A stretch of 64,000 nucleotides of DNA from Gemmatales bacterium (GTDB taxonomy: Bacteria; Planctomycetota; Planctomycetia; Gemmatales; Gemmataceae). The stretch is from contig BPJP01000012.1 of NCBI GenBank assembly GCA_026004675.1, positions 62,001 to 126,000 on the forward strand, in the 5' to 3' direction. The notes under the pieces were generated by a model. It was not told the DNA's origin. It saw only the letters and a list, made by a program, of their open reading frames with translations, and did no database searches. This document shows positions 37,039 through 45,813 of the stretch, piece by piece. A program made the translations under genes and the position numbers. Positions within the stretch are counted from its first letter, which is position 1; the number at the start of each line of letters is the position of its first letter.

Positions 37039-38190
37039 ATGAAAGCGCTCCAGCGTGACAAAGACCGGCGTAGTTTGGCCGAGTGGCTCTTTCTGTTCTT
37101 CTTTTTCCCAGCGGTTGCCGCCTTCTATGTCATCTACAAGTATCCGGAATGGGTGTTGCCCGCTGGCACTGATCCCCGTGTTTTTTATCTGTTCGGCAAA
37201 AACCCCGGATTCTGGTATGCCACGGTCTACACCGCATTAGTAGTGGGAACCTGTGCCTGGGTGTTGTGGACGGGGAGAAACCGTTATCAGTGGACACCCA
37301 AGAAAAAGCCTTTGTCACGCTACCAGCGCTGGAAATTCACATCGATCCTGTTGTCGCAAGCAATCGCCTTCTATTTGTTGCCGTTCATCGTGCCGGGGTT
37401 GGTGCAACCGGGCGGGTTTTGGAATGATTCTCTCAAACCGGCAAATAAAGCGGCTCATGTCTATGTGTGGCCTGCTTTTCAAAGCTGGGGATTGGCGATT
37501 TATCTGTTTGTAGCGATCCCGATCGTCGTGTGGTTTTTCGGCAAACGATATTGTTCGTGGTTTTGTTCGTGCGGCAATCTCGCGGAAGCAGTCGGTGTAT
37601 TGCCTTGGGGCGCGAAATGGGTCCGCCGTTATACGCCGCGAGGCCCGGTTGCGAAAAAGCTCGAGGTCTTGCAACTCTGGCTGCTCGTGTTTGCGATGTT
37701 CTTTGGTGTCATGCTTTTTCTTGACGGCATGCACTTGTTCCGGGCACCCAACCTGCTTGCCGCTCTCCGCTCAACACAAGACCTGATTCTTGATTTCGCC
37801 TTCGGTGCCATTATCGGCGTCGGTGCCTATCCCGTGCTGGGAACACGCATCTGGTGTCGCTACGGCTGCCCGCTGGCACAAGGGATGAAACTGGTGGGCA
37901 GCTTCACTCGTTCGCGATTTGCCGTCGTCCCCAACGAGAAATGCAAAGGGCTTGGGCTGTGTACCCAGGTGTGTCCGATGGGAATCGATGTTGCCAGCTA
38001 CGCGCATCGTGACAAGAAACCGATCATGGTCAGCTTTGGTCTGGACAAGGAAGCGTGTATTGGTTGTGGCGGTTGTATCGACGTTTGCCCGGTCGGCGCG
38101 CTTTCGTTCGCGCCGATTGGGCGGGCTGGTCATGCCGTCGTCGCAAAAATGGACTTTCAGGAAACCATTTCACTTCGGCAACGAGCGTGA
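37039..38190 (+). CDS. Membrane polyferredoxin (NapH/CcoG-like)
   Basis: A 383-residue membrane iron-sulfur protein. It has about five hydrophobic helices. Cys clusters at YCSWFCSC (172, 176, 178) and CRYGC (273, 277) sit at membrane boundaries. Two C-terminal ferredoxin-like clusters follow: C302-x5-C308-x3-C312-P, with three cysteines only, and C340-IGC-GGC-IDVCP (340, 343, 346, 350), a full 4Fe-4S site. It probably passes electrons between the quinone pool and periplasmic acceptors. Flanked by two DUF547 genes, an arrangement that may form a unit. Confidence 0.88.
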   Translation: MKALQRDKDRRSLAEWLFLFFFFPAVAAFYVIYKYPEWVLPAGTDPRVFYLFGKNPGFWYATVYTALVVGTCAWVLWTGRNRYQWTPKKKPLSRYQRWKFTSILLSQAIAFYLLPFIVPGLVQPGGFWNDSLKPANKAAHVYVWPAFQSWGLAIYLFVAIPIVVWFFGKRYCSWFCSCGNLAEAVGVLPWGAKWVRRYTPRGPVAKKLEVLQLWLLVFAMFFGVMLFLDGMHLFRAPNLLAALRSTQDLILDFAFGAIIGVGAYPVLGTRIWCRYGCPLAQGMKLVGSFTRSRFAVVPNEKCKGLGLCTQVCPMGIDVASYAHRDKKPIMVSFGLDKEACIGCGGCIDVCPVGALSFAPIGRAGHAVVAKMDFQETISLRQRA

Positions 38191-38295
38191 ATCTCCCTGC
38201 CATTGTGGAACAGGTAACAGAACGAAACGCAAGAATCTGGCAGGATGCGACCATTCGCCTGACGAATGTGACAGTTTTCCAAGGAGGAACAGAAC

Positions 38296-39150
38296 ATGTG
38301 GAAACGGAAAGGGACGTGGCTGGTTGGAGGCGCAGGCGTGCTGGTCGCCGGCTTTGCGTTGGTGGTTCACTTCGCCCGAGCGGGGGTCAAGGTTCAAGTT
38401 GGCCGGCCTTGCCCCGAAAACGCGCGAACCACAATCTCTGCCGTCGATCATTCTTCGTACGATGCGTTGCTGCAGCGCTACGTCGACGACCAGGGCATGG
38501 TGGCGTATGCCCAGTGGAAACAGAATGCTGCCGACTTGAAGCAATTGGACGACTATCTTGCTCGTTTGGGCTGCGTCGACCTGCAAAGCTCTGCCTCGAA
38601 GAACGATCGATTGGCGTTCTGGATCAATGCCTATAACGCTTTGACTTTGAAAGGCATTTTGAAGGAGTATCCAACCTCGAGCATTCGCAATCACACAGCC
38701 AAGATTGCCGGCTACAACATCTGGAAAGATCTGTTGCTGTGGGTGGATGGCCAGTATTATTCGCTCGACGACATCGAGCATTCCATTTTGCGGAGGATGG
38801 GCGAGCCACGCATTCACTTCGCGATTGTTTGTGCATCCAAGGGATGTCCGCAACTCTGGAATCATGCTTACTCCGGTAAAAACCTCGATGCCGAATTGAC
38901 GGCAAACGCACGTCGCTTTTTCGCCAAACCGGCCAACTTCCGCGCCGACGCTCAGAACCGTACGGTGTATCTGTCGCAATTGTTGCAATGGTACGGCCGT
39001 GACTTCGCTTCAACATCCGCCGGACAACTACAACGGCTGAGACCTTATTTCCCCCATCCGGAACAACTCGGCTGGTTGAATGGCAAGGTGACCGTTCGCT
39101 ACCTTCCCTATGACTGGAGCCTGAACGATCGGGCGCCAGTTGCCCATTAA
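38296..39150 (+). CDS. DUF547 exported protein (second copy)
   Basis: A 284-residue paralogue of the first DUF547 protein. The N-terminal hydrophobic segment (WLVGGAGVLVAGFALVVHF) is likely an uncleaved anchor or signal. The core FWINAYNALTLKGIL, IEHSILRRMGEPRIHFAIVC and ASKGCPQL (C179, C184) match the paralogue block for block. Both carry a GRPC motif near the N-terminus. An AAGGAGG ribosome site lies 9 nt before the ATG. It is the last gene before a strong terminator. Confidence 0.9.
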   Translation: MWKRKGTWLVGGAGVLVAGFALVVHFARAGVKVQVGRPCPENARTTISAVDHSSYDALLQRYVDDQGMVAYAQWKQNAADLKQLDDYLARLGCVDLQSSASKNDRLAFWINAYNALTLKGILKEYPTSSIRNHTAKIAGYNIWKDLLLWVDGQYYSLDDIEHSILRRMGEPRIHFAIVCASKGCPQLWNHAYSGKNLDAELTANARRFFAKPANFRADAQNRTVYLSQLLQWYGRDFASTSAGQLQRLRPYFPHPEQLGWLNGKVTVRYLPYDWSLNDRAPVAH

Positions 39151-39212
39151 CTTCGACAAGCGTGCCAACGCCTTGCTGTGCCGTCGCTCTATCGGTAACG
39201 ATGAGCGCGGTT

Positions 39213-39247
39213 GACAACTCTCGGCTTCGGCTGGGGGTTGTCTTTTT
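39213..39247 (+). terminator. Intrinsic terminator closing the redox cluster
   Basis: A 13-bp stem with G-U pairs, from GACAACTCTCGGC to GCTGGGGGTTGTC, around a TTCG loop, followed by TTTTT. It ends the plus-strand run after the second DUF547 gene and lies 217 bp before purF. The rest of the 313-bp gap 39151-39463 shows no gene. Confidence 0.85.
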
Positions 39248-39463
39248 AGGCACAATGCTGGTTCGAGGATTCACCGCGCAGCTGGTATGCCCAGGCGAAG
39301 GCAACCGGCGATGATTGCGGGTCGATGTGGTTTTTCCAATTGAAAAGGCCAAAGGCAAAGTCGGTTTGGCTTTCGCTAAAACGAAGTCCTTGTGAAGAAA
39401 GGGGGATGTTCCTATAATCCCTAACGGAAGCCCACTTCCGCTAAGAATGAAGCGAACTGCCGT

Positions 39464-41059
39464 ATGGACGAGCTCCACCACGAATGTGGTATTGCTGCGA
39501 TTTACCATCTCGAATCTTCAACTACCTCACCCTTGGCACCGGCGGCGGGGCAGGAACACGTTTCTCGTTTGATGCCCAGAATGCTCCTCGATTTGCAAAA
39601 TCGAGGGCAGCTGGCAGCGGGGTTTACCACCTATCATCCCCACCGTGACCAGATCATCGACACCTACAAACAAGTCGGTACGGTTATCGAAGCGTTTCGC
39701 CTGAACCACCAGGCGAAGTACTCGAGCATCATGAACGAGTATTTTGGCCGGGCTGCCATCGGCCACGTCCGTTATGCGACTTGTGGCGCTGATGATCGCA
39801 GTTATGCGCAACCATTTGAACGTCATCACGGCTGCAGGTGGAAATGGTTCAGTTTCGCTTTCAACGGACAGCTAGCCAATTTCAACGAACTTCGCAGCCA
39901 ACTCATGCAGTTGTCCGACTATCACCTGGCACGCAACACCGACACCGAGATCATCATGCACTACCTCAGTTACGAACTGAGGGGGGATGAACAGCCGGAT
40001 CTGGTCGACGTTTTCCGCTCGTTGAGCGAGAAATTCGATGGTGCTTATAACATCGTGTTTTTAAACGCCAAAGGGGACATGGTCGTCTTGCGCGATCCGA
40101 TGGGCATTCGTCCTTTGTGTTTCGCCCAGGACGGGCCGTTGTTTGCCGCCGCCAGCGAAAGCGTCCCGCTTTTGAATCTCGGTTTCAAGAACATACGCTC
40201 TCTGGAACCCGGCGAGATGATCATCATCCAAAAAGGGCGTCTGCGCCGCGAAAGGTTCGCGCCCCGCCGGCGAACGGCACATTGCTTTTTCGAATGGATT
40301 TACTTCGCCAATGTCGCCAGCACGCTCGATGACCGGAGCGTTTATCTGTCGCGTGCGGCATTGGGCCAAGAGCTGGCCATTCAGGAGCGCCAGCTGGGCA
40401 AAGTGCCTTTGGACCCGGACACCGTCGTCGTTCCTGTGCCGGATACGGGCAAGGCAGCGGCGGACGCGATGGCTTATGAACTCGGCGTGCGCTCCGTGGA
40501 AGGACTCATGCGGAACCGCTACATCGGTCGGACTTTCATTGAAGGGGCCAACCGCGCCGACCGAGCCCGACTGAAATACACGCCCCTTGCGGAAGTCCTG
40601 CAGAACAAGCGGGTCTTATTGATCGAAGATACCATCGTTCGCAGCACCACCCTCAAGTCGTTGCTCCGCGAATTGCGCGAGCGAGGCGGTGCAGCCGAGG
40701 TGCACGTTAGAATCGCCTGTCCGCCGATCATCGCTCCCTGTTTCTACGGCATCGACATGTCCACGGTCAAGGAACTGTTCGCGCCGCGGTTCATGAAGGG
40801 AAAAGTCCCGACTGAAGACGAATTGGATGCCATGGCGCGCGAACTTGGCGCGGACAGCCTCTATTATCTGCCAGTCGAAGCAGTCGCGCGCTGCATCGGA
40901 CTCGAAGCCAATCGCCTGTGTCAGGCTTGCGTAACAGGTGAATATCCAACCCCGACGGGCGAACGCTTGTATCAGCTCGCCCTCCGCAATCGCCACCGGG
41001 CGGACAATGGCAGAACCTACGAACATCCGGCGACGACGGAACCATCTCCGACCGCCTGA
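39464..41059 (+). CDS. purF: Amidophosphoribosyltransferase
   Basis: A 531-residue enzyme converting PRPP and glutamine to 5-phosphoribosylamine, the first step of purine synthesis. The glutaminase nucleophile is Cys8 ([12 protein letters not shown]), so a 7-residue propeptide must be removed. The phosphoribosyltransferase domain has [12 protein letters not shown] and the PRPP loop [20 protein letters not shown]. The C-terminal cysteine motif ([14 protein letters not shown]) could bind an iron-sulfur cluster, as in B. subtilis PurF. Monocistronic between terminators. Confidence 0.95.
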   Translation: MDELHHECGIAAIYHLESSTTSPLAPAAGQEHVSRLMPRMLLDLQNRGQLAAGFTTYHPHRDQIIDTYKQVGTVIEAFRLNHQAKYSSIMNEYFGRAAIGHVRYATCGADDRSYAQPFERHHGCRWKWFSFAFNGQLANFNELRSQLMQLSDYHLARNTDTEIIMHYLSYELRGDEQPDLVDVFRSLSEKFDGAYNIVFLNAKGDMVVLRDPMGIRPLCFAQDGPLFAAASESVPLLNLGFKNIRSLEPGEMIIIQKGRLRRERFAPRRRTAHCFFEWIYFANVASTLDDRSVYLSRAALGQELAIQERQLGKVPLDPDTVVVPVPDTGKAAADAMAYELGVRSVEGLMRNRYIGRTFIEGANRADRARLKYTPLAEVLQNKRVLLIEDTIVRSTTLKSLLRELRERGGAAEVHVRIACPPIIAPCFYGIDMSTVKELFAPRFMKGKVPTEDELDAMARELGADSLYYLPVEAVARCIGLEANRLCQACVTGEYPTPTGERLYQLALRNRHRADNGRTYEHPATTEPSPTA

Positions 41060-41094
41060 GATGCAAGCCGAATACGGTTCCAATGAATTTGCTT

Positions 41095-41119
41095 GCCGGG
41101 TTTGAAATTCAAACCCGGC
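41095..41119. repeat. Perfect 10-bp hairpin (GCCGGGTTTG)
   Basis: Arms GCCGGGTTTG (41095-41104) and CAAACCCGGC (41110-41119) with a 5-nt loop, in the gap between the convergent purF and the minus-strand gene. It has no U-tract. It may be a transcription barrier and resembles the palindrome near 10101. Confidence 0.5.
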
Positions 41120-41780
41120 TACGGAGCAAATGCAAGTGCCGTGAAAATCGTTGTTCGAGATGGTTATGCAGATCGACCAGTCGATCGATGTCGTGGCTGG
41201 AGATCACCATGCCGTTGCTCAGCTCCGTTTCTCCATCACCGGTCAATGTCGCGAGGTTGTGGAGCTGGATGTCGAAGCGTTGCAATCTGTCCTCGAGTTC
41301 TTCGCCGCGCAACATGTCGTTGATATCCCAGAAGGCACAAGCATCGGCGAAAGTGATTTCGGCTTTTCGACCCTCTTCGTATTTTTCGGTAGCCGTGCTG
41401 GAAAACAGCCCAAACAGGAATTTTTCCAGTTCACGCGTCACTTTCGACGGACGCGGACGGGGAGCAGGGGCTGGTTCCTCGTCTCCTCGAAGCAGCCGTT
41501 GAGCGATGGCTCGTCCGTCCTGAGTCAGGGCATAGAGCTTTTGTCCTTTCTTGTCCAGCCAGCCGCGCCGCGCCAAGCCGCGTTCCCCCATGATGCTCGT
41601 CAAGACTTTATTCGAATCGGGATACTGGTCAGCAAAGCCTTTCAACCCAAAGGTGTTGGGAAACTTTTTCCAGCAGGCGACGACGAGGGCTTCCGCGCTG
41701 AATGGCGACTGGCCCTCTTGTTCCAACTGGTGAGATGCCAGGAGGATTTTTTCTGTAACTGTGCAGTCGGCGATGTTCAC
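41109..41780 (-). CDS. Hypothetical protein, winged-helix-like N-terminus
   Basis: A 223-residue protein. The N-terminal half (TVTEKILLASHQLEQEGQSP, then GERGLARRGWLDKKGQKLYA) has the helix-turn-helix/wing spacing of a PadR/MarR-type domain. A Pro-rich linker (EEPAPAPRPRPS) leads to a helical C-terminal domain. No enzyme motif is seen. Possibly a DNA-binding protein, unproven. Convergent with purF. Confidence 0.65.
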   Translation of the reverse strand: MNIADCTVTEKILLASHQLEQEGQSPFSAEALVVACWKKFPNTFGLKGFADQYPDSNKVLTSIMGERGLARRGWLDKKGQKLYALTQDGRAIAQRLLRGDEEPAPAPRPRPSKVTRELEKFLFGLFSSTATEKYEEGRKAEITFADACAFWDINDMLRGEELEDRLQRFDIQLHNLATLTGDGETELSNGMVISSHDIDRLVDLHNHLEQRFSRHLHLLRSRV

Positions 41781-42075
41781 GTTTCACCTCGCGCTTCCGT
41801 GATGGAGTAACATGATCCGTACCTTTCCCGCGCCCCGGTGTTTCGGAACGTGGGACCCTGAGGGCGCCCGGAGGCCATCGCATCGAATCCATTACAAATA
41901 CGACGCAACCTGGCTGCTTCCAGACGCGAACTCGCTGACGATCAACTCGATAAAGGTTTTGAAGACGAAACCCCAATCGCTACACCCGTTGGAGATTGGA
42001 CGGGCTGAACAGGGTTTCGACGCCGTGGGAATCGGCTTGAGATTCGCGGTCTGCTCCCCGCGAACGCAATCTGTT

Positions 42076-43145
42076 TTACACAATTTCTTCCTGGTTGTCA
42101 TCCCCTTCGGGATTTTTCGTCAGTTCGCGCAGCAATACGGTGGCATAACTTCCCGAAGGCAAGGAAAAAGAGAGACAGACGTTGGTCTGCTCGAATTCGA
42201 CTTTCAGGTCTTGAAGAAAAACGAGATTATGGCGGCGGGTTCCTTGTGTCAGTTTGCCGAAACCGGCGAAATGCTCCAAAGTAAGTCCGGCCTCGTCGAG
42301 AATCTTGGTTTCACGTTGGGCGGCGCTATCGCGAGCGGCGAACATTTTGCGGCCAAAAATAGGACCGGCCGGAACCACTTCGCGATTGTCGAATCGCCTT
42401 TGTTCGACCGTGACATCCTCGGCGAGAAAGATGCCACCAGCTGGATATTTGCCCATCACTTCACCAGGGAGAACCTGATGCAGGAGACCGTCGGCCATGC
42501 GTTGGGCCAGATAGCGATTGAACAGAACGGACTGGGCGGCGGACAATGCCAATTTGCGCATAAAAGGGCTGAGCCGGCGTTTTTCGCCTCGGAGCAGGGG
42601 CAAACCCTTGCAGCGCGGTCTCCCCGTGATTGCCAAAGCGTTGCGGCCCGAAAAAATTCGGCAGCCCCTGTTCCAGGAGCCTGTCGACGATGGGTTGAAG
42701 GAGTGCTTCGGCATTCGCCTTCGTCTCGCGAATCACGATGCGAAACCGATTGCCATGCAGATGCCCCGGCTTGAGTTTGTTCGTATGCCGGCTAACGTCG
42801 AGGATGCGGATGCCGTCGCCTTCGAGCTGCCCGATACGATCGACGGCTTCTTCGGGAACAGAGACCATTTGACGGACGACGGCACGTCGATCTTTCAAGC
42901 CGGCGGTACCGATTTCGGAGACCGGCACTTCGAGCCGCTGAGCGATTTGCCTGGCGAAGAAATCAGCGCTCAATGTCCCGCTTTTCCAGCCACAGATAAA
43001 GATAGGCTCCCTGACCCGATGGCTGGTAGGCCGGAATCTCTTCGACTTCAAAGTCTTCGGGAAAAACTTTGATCTTGCCGCCGATGCCCGGAAGGTCGGC
43101 AGTCAAGAGAGGCAAAGGCGTCAAGACTTTCGTCCCGTGCGACAT
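42076..43145 (-). pseudogene. truD: tRNA pseudouridine synthase TruD, split by two +1 frameshifts
   Basis: TruD forms pseudouridine-13 in tRNA. Three pieces in three frames together give the whole protein. The first (43145 to about 42968) has KIKVFPEDFEVEEIP and LEKRDIER before TGA. The second (to about 42620) has DFFARQIAQRLEV and EIGTAGLKDRRAVVRQ, the catalytic region, then NFFGPQRFGNHGET. The third has LALSAAQSVLFN to the C-terminus. Both breaks need a +1 step: at CGC-TGA-T and near CAA-GGG. The first junction gives exactly the spacing seen in other TruD proteins when one base is skipped. No replacement copy is in the window. Confidence 0.8.
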
Positions 43146-43367
43146 TTGGCAATCCCGCCAGATCATTCTCCAACAGCCAAACTCACCCTAGTTTAATCTA
43201 TGCTCGGGCAAAAGCTGCACAAGAGATAACGGTAACTCCGCCAAACCGATGAGGTCGTTCCGCCATTTGCGAACTCTGAGGACACTTTGAGATATTAAAG
43301 GTCGCCATTTTTCCCGATACAGCTGACAGGATCGTCAGTTCAATGAGTCGTGGGAGGTTGGCGAGAA

Positions 43368-45803
43368 ATGAATCTACGCAAGAGTTCGGTGGCCATATTG
43401 GCCCATTTGGTTTTCGCGGTAACCCAGATAGTCTCAGGTGCGGAGGCACCCGCCGTCTTCGTCTCGCCACGAACGGGCGAGAAATTGCTGCTTTTACCGC
43501 CTCCGCAAATTCCAACTCGAAAACTGGCAGCCCCTGATAGAAACGCAACCAAAACAAGCGATTCGAGCGAATCGAACGGAATTGTCTCGACTCCAGCGGA
43601 AGTTTCGGACCGTACACACGAGCGTAGGGGATCGGCCATTCGCGTTTGGCGCACCGCCGAACAGGATGGAACCGTCGAAGTTCGTACCGTCAGCCAAGAG
43701 AAACACGCTCCGAACGCCGAAAAGAAGGCCGTCGTGCAGAAAGCCGATTCCGCGCCTGCTGACGACGGCATGATCTATGTCATCGATCCCTATGCCACCT
43801 GCACGGATTTCTGGGTGGCTCCGCGTTTCAGTGCACGCAAATCCTTTGGCGACGGCGTCGGTTACGACAACGGCTATACGTACATTGAAGGCTTTTTGCC
43901 GTTTCGCCAGGTACCCGGTTCGTCGCTGTGGTTTGCCAATTCACGTGTCGTCAATTACGACCATGGCGAGTTTTGGGAATTCCAGGTGGGGGGTGGCAGG
44001 CGCGTTTTGCTGCCCAACCTTGGTGTTGTCACCGGAATGAACGGCTTTTATGACGGCCGAAATTCCGATATCGATTTCTATCACCAACTTGGCTTCGGCT
44101 GGGAAGTTCTGGGCGCCATTTGGGAATGGCGCGGCAACGTCTATATTCCCGTCGGGCCACAGCGCTTTTTGGCGTCGGATACTGGCTTTTTTAACCCGCA
44201 ATTCGTCGGCACGAACATCTCGCTCGATCGCCTGCGCATCTTTGAGTCCTCCATGAACGGCGTCGACACGGAATTGGGACGCACATTGGTCAATCGCGAT
44301 TGGCTGAACTTGCGTGGCTACGTGGGCTTCTATCACTATTCCAACGATCAGGTGCGGACAGCCAACGGCATCCGAGGACGCCTCGAAGCCTGGGTCAATG
44401 AACGAATGTCGTTCAATCTGGCGGTGCAAAACGATGGCGTTTTCGATACCACGGTCACCGGCGGCCTGGCACTTCATTTCGGCGGTCTGCGCCGCGGAGC
44501 GCGAAACGCGGCGCCGCTGCAAGCCAAGCTCGGCAACCGCGTCGTCCGCGACCCCAACGTCGTCCTGCAACGTACACAAGAATTCCGCCGTGAGTTGGCC
44601 ATCGATCCGACGACCGGAAACCCGATTGAAGTCCGCCACGTCAGCAGCAATGCGGCAGCCGGCGGCGACGGCTCCGTCGAACATCCCTTCCAGACGTTGT
44701 CTCAATTGCAAAACGGCAGCAGCCCCGGGCAAATCCTCTTTGTCCACGCCAACTCCAACTTCAACGGACAGGCGATTACCCTGCAAGACAACCAGCGATT
44801 CCTGGGTGAAGGTCTGACCTATACCTTCGTCAGCCGACAAGGGACCTTCCGGTTGCCTCGCGCGACCACTGGAACCAACCGGCCTGTTATTCAGAATTCA
44901 ACAGCCGATGCCATTACTCTTGCGAACAACAATGAAGTCGCCAATTTCTCGATCCTGAACAGCGGCAACGACGGCATCCAGGGCGTCGGCATCAACAATT
45001 TCAATATCCACGATAACTTGATTAGCGGTTCCGCCCGTCGCGGCATTCGCCTGATCAGCACTACGGGGACCGGTTTCATCCAGAACAACACCATCCAAAA
45101 CAACATGCGATCGGGTATTCGTATCCGCAACCAAAGCGGCACGTCCCTCAACGTGACGATTGCCAACAATACGGTCACGGGCAACAGCAGCGTCGCAGGC
45201 GCGGGTATTTCGATCATCGGCAACGGCAACTCGCAGATCACCGCCGCGCTTTCGAACAACAATGCTTCGTCGAACGTCAACCATGGTCTGCGAATCGCGG
45301 CCAACGACTCTGCGCAGGTCAATGCCACAATGTCCGCCAATATGTTTGACAATAACGGCGTGCATGGTGCTAACATCGATACCAATAACAACGCCAACCT
45401 CACGATGACGTTCTCGAACAACACGTTCAACGGTAACGGCACGGACGGTGCCAACTTGCGGTCGCGTGACACATCGACGCTGGTGTCCACCTTCTCCAAC
45501 AATACGTTTAACGGCAACGGTGCTGAAGGCATCGACGCTGTCAGTCGCGATGGTTCGGAGATGACACTTGGTGTTCGCGGCAATACCTTCGTGAACGACT
45601 TGTTCTTCGCCAACAGCCGAAACAGCTCGAACCTCTGTCTGCAATTGCTGAACAACAACAGCAATCTCGCCGGCACGGCTTATCAGTTGCAACAGAATGG
45701 AGCTTCGGTGTTTCAGTTCGAGCCGGCTGTGGGCAACATCGGAACGATTTCGACGACCGGCACCATCACCAATGTGCCTGCCGGAACCTGCATCTTTCCG
45801 TAA
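43368..45803 (+). CDS. Inverse-autotransporter-like barrel with beta-helix passenger
   Basis: An 811-residue surface protein with a signal peptide (LRKSSVAILAHLVFAVTQIVSG). A disordered Thr/Ser/Glu-rich region (about 30-140) precedes an outer-membrane barrel of the intimin/invasin type at about 150-390 (VGYDNGYTYIEGFLPF, LGFGWEVLGAIWEWRGNVYI, GLALHFGG). A right-handed parallel beta-helix at about 425-790 follows, made of Asn-rich repeats such as NNTFNGNGTDGANL and NNTFNGNGAEGIDA. The order is that of inverse autotransporters. The start has GGGAGG upstream. A likely adhesin or surface glycan-binding protein. Confidence 0.87.
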   Translation: MNLRKSSVAILAHLVFAVTQIVSGAEAPAVFVSPRTGEKLLLLPPPQIPTRKLAAPDRNATKTSDSSESNGIVSTPAEVSDRTHERRGSAIRVWRTAEQDGTVEVRTVSQEKHAPNAEKKAVVQKADSAPADDGMIYVIDPYATCTDFWVAPRFSARKSFGDGVGYDNGYTYIEGFLPFRQVPGSSLWFANSRVVNYDHGEFWEFQVGGGRRVLLPNLGVVTGMNGFYDGRNSDIDFYHQLGFGWEVLGAIWEWRGNVYIPVGPQRFLASDTGFFNPQFVGTNISLDRLRIFESSMNGVDTELGRTLVNRDWLNLRGYVGFYHYSNDQVRTANGIRGRLEAWVNERMSFNLAVQNDGVFDTTVTGGLALHFGGLRRGARNAAPLQAKLGNRVVRDPNVVLQRTQEFRRELAIDPTTGNPIEVRHVSSNAAAGGDGSVEHPFQTLSQLQNGSSPGQILFVHANSNFNGQAITLQDNQRFLGEGLTYTFVSRQGTFRLPRATTGTNRPVIQNSTADAITLANNNEVANFSILNSGNDGIQGVGINNFNIHDNLISGSARRGIRLISTTGTGFIQNNTIQNNMRSGIRIRNQSGTSLNVTIANNTVTGNSSVAGAGISIIGNGNSQITAALSNNNASSNVNHGLRIAANDSAQVNATMSANMFDNNGVHGANIDTNNNANLTMTFSNNTFNGNGTDGANLRSRDTSTLVSTFSNNTFNGNGAEGIDAVSRDGSEMTLGVRGNTFVNDLFFANSRNSSNLCLQLLNNNSNLAGTAYQLQQNGASVFQFEPAVGNIGTISTTGTITNVPAGTCIFP

Positions 45804-45813
45804 TCGTGTTTGA

